A stretch of 10,665 nucleotides of DNA from JAQBDA01 sp041301185 (GTDB lineage Bacteria; Chloroflexota; Anaerolineae; Anaerolineales; UBA4823): NCBI GenBank assembly GCA_041301185.1, contig JBFYSV010000045.1:1-10665 (forward strand), in the 5' to 3' direction. The notes beneath the pieces are model-generated. The model was not told the origin of the DNA and did not search any database. It worked only from the letters and a program-made list of their open reading frames with translations. The number at the start of each line of letters is the position of its first letter. Positions within the stretch are counted from its first letter, which is position 1. Positions 5,922 to 10,665 of the stretch are shown here, piece by piece. Position numbers and translations under genes: made by a program.

Positions 5922-8900
5922 ATGAATTTGCCCCGCTTGCTTCTAATTCTTGCCGGGTTCTTGATCTTGCTGATCACCTCGATCAATACCCAAATTGCGC
6001 CCAACGAGATCACGGCGGGGGCGATCATTGCCGTTGCGGTGGCTATCATCTATTTATTTCCGATCGATCTATTTCATAAGAATTTCGCTCTCACTCACAT
6101 CCTTGCCATCGGTGGCGGATTATTAACCAATGCTGCCCTGGCTGGATGGGCTGTCGGATTGGGACTGGTGCTTGGTCATCTGGCGCGCCGCTCGGTTTGG
6201 TCCAGACGGTTACCCCTCTCGCCGCAGGTGAGCTGGGGGGATACGCTGGTTGCCTTCGCTTCGATGTCAATTTCCCTGTTTGCTGCCCTTGGAGTGTCGG
6301 GCTGGGCAGGTGCCAGCGGTTTCATAACGTCTGGAGGCGTTTCTCTCCTGGCTGTGCTTTCTCCGGCTTTATGGTTCTCGCTCCTCTACTCGTTGATCAT
6401 CCTGGCTGATGCATTGTTGAGAGGCGAGCACCGAACCAGTCGCTACCGGCGTGACCTGAGATGGTTTTTGATTCTGGTATGGCTACCAGTACCTTTTGTG
6501 CTGGCAATGCTGCTTTCCTACTCAATGATAGGTCTGTGGGTCTTATTGGCTCTAGCAGGCGTGAGCATCATTCTGGCGGGGCTTTTGTTTTATTTGAGGC
6601 AGGCAACCCTCGAGCAGCGTCGCCTGAGCCAGGAACTGAATACATTGCACCAGGTCAGCCAGACGATCCAGGCAACCTTGGATATGGCGAAGCTGCTCCC
6701 CGCATTGCAGCACCAGGTCAGCCAGCATTTTGGAGTCGATAACTTCTACATAGCTATTTATGACCGGCGGGATGAAAAAATCTGGTATCCGCTGGCGGTG
6801 AAGCACGGAATCCGGCAAAGCTGGGCGCCGCGGGCGCTGGCAGACCGCCTAACCGACCGGGTGATCCTGGAAAGACAGCCGATTTTAATCCCCACAGACG
6901 CAAGCCAGGAGCTGGTGCGGATTGGTCTGCCGGCTGGCGAGGGCGCTCCGGCAGCATGGATGGGCGTGCCATTGCTCTCATCGGATGAAGCGATTGGTTG
7001 CCTGGCAGTCTTTACCGATTCTCCCCAGCATTCTTTCCTGCCTGGCGACCTGGATTTGTTTGTCACCCTGTCGGGTCAGGTAGGTGTGGCAATTGCCAAC
7101 GCCTTGCTCCACGAGCAACTACAGCGCCGGGTGTCCCAGCTGGAAACGCTGAACCAGTTCACAATGAATATCACCGAAAGCCTGGACGCCGAGCATGTCT
7201 TATCGCAGGTGTGCCAGTATGTCACCCAGGTGGGTAGCGGGCGGCGCAGCGCGATCTATATCCTCGATCTGGAAACCAGCAGGGTGGAACTGGAGCATGC
7301 TTGCGGGCTTTCATCAGAGTTTATTGCTGCAAACCGCACCATTCCGTATGCCCAGGATAATCGTACCCAATGCCTGCGCACGGGACGCACCGATTTGCTG
7401 CCCGACACCCAAATTGCCGCGAACGGTACTGATAGCATCCCAATGGTCGGTGAAGAGTATTGGACATGGCTGCAGAGAGAGAGAATCGGTGCGATTGGTA
7501 ATTTCCCGCTGATCTCACCGGATGGACAGATCGGATACCTGGCAGTTTATTATGATGATGCCCACGAGTTCCTGTCCGAGGAGGTGGAGCTATTCCAATC
7601 CTTCACCGCCCAGGCTGCGATGGCAGTAGCCAATGCCCGCCTCCATAGCAGGACCGACCTGGCGCTCTCCCGGCGGGTGCACCAGCTTTCCATCCTGGAG
7701 ACGATCAGCCGCGAGCTGGCAGGAGCAATCTACTCCGACCGCCTGTTTGAATTGATCCTGAATTACGCCATGGATTTCACCAGCTCGACGGCTGGGATGA
7801 TTGCCCTGTTGGATGGTGCCGCCCAGTGCCTGCGGGTTAAGGCTCAGCGAGGTTATTCATCCGCCTGGGATCAGCTTGCACTGGATGACGGCATTTGGGG
7901 GCAGGCGATCCAAGGGCAGAAAGTGATCAATGTCAGCGGTATCCAGCAGGAAGCCAGCTATGGTGGTCAGACCAGGCAACCTGCCTGCTCTCACCTCAGC
8001 GTGCCCCTGATCCATCACTCCCATGTGTTAGGAGTGATCAGCCTGGAGAGCGAGGTCCAGGCAGGTTTTACCGGAAACGATGAGGCTTTTGTCAGCCAGC
8101 TGGCGAACCAGGCAGCAGTAGCGGTAATGAATGCGGATCTATACCGGGAGACGCAGCACCGCTTGCAAGAGCTATCTACGCTGTACATGCTCAGCAATAG
8201 CCTGGCTGGCAACCTCCAGCCAAAGACCGTCCTGGATACCATCGGGCAGGCAATACACTCGGCGGTCGAATCACAAATCGTTGGTTTATATCTGTGGAAC
8301 CCGGCATCTCACCAGTTTGAGTTGACCGAGACCATCCCGGGGGGTGGAGAGATCAGCGAGCAATTGGCTGAGCAGATAGCTGGTTTGGCAGGCATCGCCC
8401 AGGCTACCCATGATTGGGAAGAAGATTGGCGCAGCCTCAGCGCCGGTTTTGAGTCTCAGCCTGGTTTGGTGTTTCCGATGGTGTCCGGCGGTCAGCCATT
8501 GGGGCTGGCAGTGCTGCAGGCATCTGGGAACACTCCGGTTCAGCCCGATGATATGCAGCTACTCCAGGCGATCGTTGCCCAGGGCACAATAGCCTTGCAA
8601 AATGCTCTGCTCTTTACTGATGTTACCAACGTACGCGACCGCCTGGCAGCCGTCTTGAACTCGGTTGGCGAGGGGATCTTGTTGCTGGAACATGGTGGAG
8701 AGATCATTCTGGCAAACCGCTCTCTTGAGATGCTCACCGACCAGAGCATAGCGGATCTGGTAGGCAAGCGCTTAACCGGCTTAACCACCCAAACGCTCTC
8801 ATCCATTGGTTTCTCTGTCTCAGAAGTTGACAGGCTGGTAGAAACGCTGGACGGCTTACAGGCTCCCGAGTTACAAAAGACCAGGGTGAAAGTTAAAGAT

Positions 8901-9746
8901 CAGCACGGTGAGAAGACCCTGGAGCGGGCGCTATGGGCGGTCCGCGGGCAATCTGGGCGCGCAGTTGGATGGGTGCTTGTTCTAAGAGACGTCACAGAGG
9001 AGGAGCGGGTGAGTCAGGCACGCGAGCTGATCGGCGAGACACTGATCCACGATTTGCGATCGCCAGTCAGCGCGGTGTTGGGGGCGCTGGAAGTGATGGA
9101 GACAACCTTGCCTGAGAGCGGCGGGGACGATGTCGAGGTAACCACCCAGGCTTTGCAGGTTGCCCGGAGAGGCGCGCAGAGGGTCCTCGGGTTGATAGAA
9201 ACGTTGATGGATATCGCCCGGATGCAATCGGGAAAGATGGAGATCATGCAATCCATGGTCGATCTGCGTACTATCGTCAGCAGCGCGCTGAACGATTTTC
9301 TGCCTCAATCCAAGGAGTATGGAGTCATCTTGCGGAATGAGATTCCTGCTGGTCTGCCGCCGCTATATGCAGACCAGGCGAAAATTATGCGGGTAGTAGC
9401 TAACCTGGTGGATAATGCCTTGAAATATTCTCCTTCGGGCGGGCAGATCACTGTACTTGCCGAGCTGGGTCAGGAGAAAGAGGTTGTGGTGCGGGTTAGA
9501 GATAACGGGCCGGGTGTTCCCGAGGAGTTCCGCCAGAAAATATTCGAGCGTTTCAGCCAGATACCTGGCGTGCGCGGGCGCAGGCGGGGCACGGGTTTGG
9601 GGTTAACATTCTGCAAGCTGGCTGTTGAGGCCCATTCGGGTCAGATCTGGGTGGAGGCGAATCCCACCGGGGGCAGCGATTTTGTTTTCACCCTGCCGGT
9701 CTTTGATGCGAGTGATTACTTTCAGCAGCCGGACCGGCAAATATAG
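5922..9746 (+). CDS. Membrane sensor histidine kinase with four GAF domains and a PAS domain
   Basis: About 1274 residues. The N-terminal 230 residues form roughly seven membrane helices, then come four GAF-type modules (about 239-400, 407-575, 589-745, 751-903) joined by helices. Three of the four end in an AxAxxNAxL-type helix; the third has a close variant. A PAS-like module (904-1025) follows, with VLNSVGEGILLL and LVLRDVTEEE. The kinase core is complete. The HisKA phospho-acceptor H1043 is in LIHDLRSP, the N box has N1165 (VANLVDNALKYS), the G1 box D1194 (RDNGPGVP), the F box IFERFSQ, and the G2 box GTGLGL from G1223. It should autophosphorylate and pass phosphate to a response regulator, but none is in the window and there is no receiver domain. 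Start choice is uncertain: ATG 5922 puts the first helix right after MNLPR, while GTG at 5898 (GGA 8 bases upstream) or 5892 adds 8 or 10 residues. No chromophore-binding motif is evident. Confidence 0.92.
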   Translation: MNLPRLLLILAGFLILLITSINTQIAPNEITAGAIIAVAVAIIYLFPIDLFHKNFALTHILAIGGGLLTNAALAGWAVGLGLVLGHLARRSVWSRRLPLSPQVSWGDTLVAFASMSISLFAALGVSGWAGASGFITSGGVSLLAVLSPALWFSLLYSLIILADALLRGEHRTSRYRRDLRWFLILVWLPVPFVLAMLLSYSMIGLWVLLALAGVSIILAGLLFYLRQATLEQRRLSQELNTLHQVSQTIQATLDMAKLLPALQHQVSQHFGVDNFYIAIYDRRDEKIWYPLAVKHGIRQSWAPRALADRLTDRVILERQPILIPTDASQELVRIGLPAGEGAPAAWMGVPLLSSDEAIGCLAVFTDSPQHSFLPGDLDLFVTLSGQVGVAIANALLHEQLQRRVSQLETLNQFTMNITESLDAEHVLSQVCQYVTQVGSGRRSAIYILDLETSRVELEHACGLSSEFIAANRTIPYAQDNRTQCLRTGRTDLLPDTQIAANGTDSIPMVGEEYWTWLQRERIGAIGNFPLISPDGQIGYLAVYYDDAHEFLSEEVELFQSFTAQAAMAVANARLHSRTDLALSRRVHQLSILETISRELAGAIYSDRLFELILNYAMDFTSSTAGMIALLDGAAQCLRVKAQRGYSSAWDQLALDDGIWGQAIQGQKVINVSGIQQEASYGGQTRQPACSHLSVPLIHHSHVLGVISLESEVQAGFTGNDEAFVSQLANQAAVAVMNADLYRETQHRLQELSTLYMLSNSLAGNLQPKTVLDTIGQAIHSAVESQIVGLYLWNPASHQFELTETIPGGGEISEQLAEQIAGLAGIAQATHDWEEDWRSLSAGFESQPGLVFPMVSGGQPLGLAVLQASGNTPVQPDDMQLLQAIVAQGTIALQNALLFTDVTNVRDRLAAVLNSVGEGILLLEHGGEIILANRSLEMLTDQSIADLVGKRLTGLTTQTLSSIGFSVSEVDRLVETLDGLQAPELQKTRVKVKDQHGEKTLERALWAVRGQSGRAVGWVLVLRDVTEEERVSQARELIGETLIHDLRSPVSAVLGALEVMETTLPESGGDDVEVTTQALQVARRGAQRVLGLIETLMDIARMQSGKMEIMQSMVDLRTIVSSALNDFLPQSKEYGVILRNEIPAGLPPLYADQAKIMRVVANLVDNALKYSPSGGQITVLAELGQEKEVVVRVRDNGPGVPEEFRQKIFERFSQIPGVRGRRRGTGLGLTFCKLAVEAHSGQIWVEANPTGGSDFVFTLPVFDASDYFQQPDRQI

Positions 9747-9748
9747 CC

Positions 9749-9777
9749 TTGTCAATCCCTGGTGAGCGCGCTATAAT
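9749..9777 (+). promoter_or_regulatory. Near-consensus promoter for fmdB
   Basis: TTGTCA at 9749-9754, a 17-base spacer, then a perfect TATAAT at 9772-9777. This is the best-matched sigma-70-type promoter in the window. It begins three bases after the kinase stop codon and predicts a transcript start near 9784. Confidence 0.75.
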
Positions 9778-9788
9778 CACTTTTTGTG

Positions 9789-9816
9789 TAAAGCACGTGC
9801 GAGTGCTTTGGTTTTG
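9789..9816 (+). terminator. Hairpin with T-rich flank between kinase and fmdB (terminator or leader hairpin)
   Basis: AAAGCAC (9790-9796) pairs perfectly with GTGCTTT (9803-9809) around a 6-base loop, extended by one T-G pair. GGTTTTG follows. It lies downstream of the predicted fmdB start of transcription and 24 bases before the fmdB ATG. It could end read-through from the kinase gene, or act as a leader hairpin of the fmdB mRNA. The 5' arm overlaps the 8-base palindrome GCACGTGC (9793-9800), a possible protein site. Confidence 0.45.
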
Positions 9817-9832
9817 TAATTGAGGTTTTTGA

Positions 9833-10120
9833 ATGCCAATTTATACGTATCGGTGTGAAAACTGCGGGGTGCAGTTCGAGCGACAGCAGCATTTCAGTGA
9901 CCCCTCATTGACGATATGTCCGGAGTGCCACAAAAAAGCTCTGCGCAAGGTATATATGCCGGTGGGCATCGTTTTCAAGGGGTCTGGCTTCTATGCGACA
10001 GACCACCGGTCCCCATCTGGCGCCAATCGATCTGCTACAAAAGACAAATCTGATGAAACTGCCAAAGGGACGGAGTCCAGCAGCAGTGCGGCATCTGAAA
10101 GCAAAGAAAAACAACCTTAA
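9833..10120 (+). CDS. FmdB family zinc-ribbon protein
   Basis: A 95-residue protein. The N-terminal half is the FmdB/CxxC_CxxC zinc ribbon: MPIYTYRCENCG opening, Cys8 and Cys11, then Cys29 and Cys32 in CPEC, followed by VYMPVGIVFKGSGFYATD, the usual end of the domain. The second half (about 56-95) is a Ser/Lys/Glu-rich tail that looks disordered. The family is named after a putative regulator near formamidase genes, but its molecular role is not established. GAGG stands 7 bases before ATG 9833, supporting the start. It has its own strong promoter and precedes glnA by 114 bases in the same direction. Confidence 0.93.
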   Translation: MPIYTYRCENCGVQFERQQHFSDPSLTICPECHKKALRKVYMPVGIVFKGSGFYATDHRSPSGANRSATKDKSDETAKGTESSSSAASESKEKQP

Positions 10121-10122
10121 GA

Positions 10123-10156
10123 TAAGGTCACCGGAAACCCCGCCCCGGTAATCTTA
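10123..10156 (+). promoter_or_regulatory. Large hairpin just after the fmdB stop codon
   Basis: Bases 10123-10134 (TAAGGTCACCGG) pair with 10145-10156 (CCGGTAATCTTA) at 11 of 12 positions, with one C/A mismatch and one G-U, around a 10-base loop. No T-run follows directly, so it is not a classical terminator. CCGG recurs at 10131, 10145 and 10158, so alternative pairings with the stretch to 10170 are possible. It may be a 3'-end stabiliser for fmdB or part of a glnA leader. Confidence 0.45.
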
Positions 10157-10180
10157 ACCGGAAAAGGTTTTCAGGTATTA

Positions 10181-10212
10181 CAAAAGACGTCCATTCAAAA
10201 GACGTCATTTTT
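10181..10212 (+). terminator. Duplicated CAAAAGACGTC with hairpin and T-run upstream of glnA
   Basis: CAAAAGACGTC occurs at 10181-10191 and 10196-10206, start-to-start 15 bases. GACGTC is itself a palindrome, so the two copies also pair with each other as a 6-bp stem with a 9-base loop. ATTTTTTA follows. The element can therefore be a short intrinsic terminator for fmdB (or an attenuator of glnA) or a duplicated operator. The stem is short for a strong terminator. Confidence 0.45.
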
Positions 10213-10223
10213 TATATATCTTT

Positions 10224-10230
10224 GAGGAGG
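10224..10230 (+). promoter_or_regulatory. Strong ribosome binding site of glnA
   Basis: GAGGAGG, nearly the full anti-Shine-Dalgarno complement, ends 4 bases before ATG 10235. It is the strongest ribosome site in the window and fits a highly expressed enzyme. Confidence 0.8.
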
Positions 10231-10234
10231 ACTT

Positions 10235-10665
10235 ATGAACAACAAAGAATTACTTTCCCAGGTGAAGGCGGACAATGTCAGGTTTATCTCGCTCCAGTTC
10301 ACCGATGTCACCGGCGCAGTCAAGAGCGTAGATTTCCCGGTCGAGCGGTTACCCTCCGCATTAGAAGACGGTGTGTGGTTCGACGGATCTTCAGTGGAAG
10401 GTTTTGCCCGCATCCAGGAGAGCGACATGCGCCTGGTGATCGATCCGGAGACCTATGCCGTGCTGCCATGGAGCCCAGCTGAGTTGAGACGGGCGCGCGT
10501 CTTCTGTGATATTTTCCAGCCGGATGGCGTCCCATTCCCGGGCGACCCGCGCGGCACGCTCAAGCAAATTCTTTCAAAGATCAAAGTCAGGGGCTGGACC
10601 TACAATGTCGGACCAGAACCCGAGTTCTTCCTCTTCCGCCGGAATGGTCCCGACTCGATCCATCC
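10235..10665 (+). CDS. glnA: Glutamine synthetase type I, N-terminal part (cut by right edge)
   Basis: Makes glutamine from glutamate, ammonia and ATP, the main entry of ammonia into metabolism; it acts in the cytoplasm as a dodecamer. The first 143 codons are present. The N-terminal beta-grasp domain carries FISLQFTDVTGAVKSVDFP, then the signature WFDGSSVEGFARIQESDM. D50 in this signature aligns with the E. coli Asp50 that helps bind ammonium across the subunit interface. GPEPEFFLF follows, with E128 and E130 matching the metal ligands E129 and E131 of E. coli. The opening resembles the GSI-alpha type (Bacillus-like, often feedback-regulated and not adenylylated), an inference that needs the missing C-terminus. 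The start is fixed by GAGGAGG 4 bases upstream. The leader contains the repeat/hairpin elements described at 10123-10212, which are candidate control sites. Confidence 0.97.
   Translation, partial: MNNKELLSQVKADNVRFISLQFTDVTGAVKSVDFPVERLPSALEDGVWFDGSSVEGFARIQESDMRLVIDPETYAVLPWSPAELRRARVFCDIFQPDGVPFPGDPRGTLKQILSKIKVRGWTYNVGPEPEFFLFRRNGPDSIH

Noticed and set aside
6630..8630. Phytochrome-type photoreceptor in the GAF modules of the kinase
   Set aside because: I see no phytochrome-like chromophore-binding Cys motif and no PHY domain pattern in any of the four modules.
10121..10234. Glutamine riboswitch or sigma-54 promoter upstream of glnA
   Set aside because: No TGGC-N8-TTGC-type pattern is present, and the folds I can draw do not match the glnA riboswitch as I know it.

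Overview
This window reads as an ordinary chromosomal segment of a free-living bacterium, most likely a Chloroflexota of the class Anaerolineae. The lineage is inferred from gene style, not from a search: long multi-GAF membrane sensors, a TPR protein with Thr/Pro-rich linkers, a DUF2270 protein, an EGY-like site-2 protease, moderate-to-high GC, GTG starts and weak ribosome binding sites. I see no transposase, integrase, phage gene or CRISPR array.

Layout. On the minus strand at the left are a GAF-type membrane signalling protein cut by the window edge (1-815) and a membrane protein joining a DUF2270-like core to a DUF2179 C-terminal domain (999-2084). A divergent region of about 200 bases follows. 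All later genes are on the plus strand. They are a selenocysteine tRNA with anticodon UCA (2285-2378), an M50 site-2 protease (2443-3660) ending at a convincing terminator, a membrane-anchored TPR protein with a Thr/Pro-rich tail (3848-5788), a 1274-residue membrane histidine kinase with four GAF modules and one PAS module (5922-9746), a small FmdB-type zinc-ribbon protein (9833-10120), and the first 143 codons of type I glutamine synthetase, glnA (10235 to the right edge).

How the parts relate. No single pathway ties them together. Most genes appear to have their own promoter: a near-consensus -35/-10 pair before fmdB, a TATAAT with a partial -35 before the kinase, and an extended -10 before the tRNA. 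Sensing and membrane regulation is the common theme: two GAF proteins, an intramembrane protease and the DUF2270 protein. None has its response regulator or substrate gene in the window.

The most informative single feature is the tRNA-Sec. It implies that the organism reads UGA as selenocysteine at some genes. No selA, selB or selD, and no gene needing UGA readthrough, is visible here. The gap before glnA holds two structured elements that could be a terminator, an attenuator or operators.
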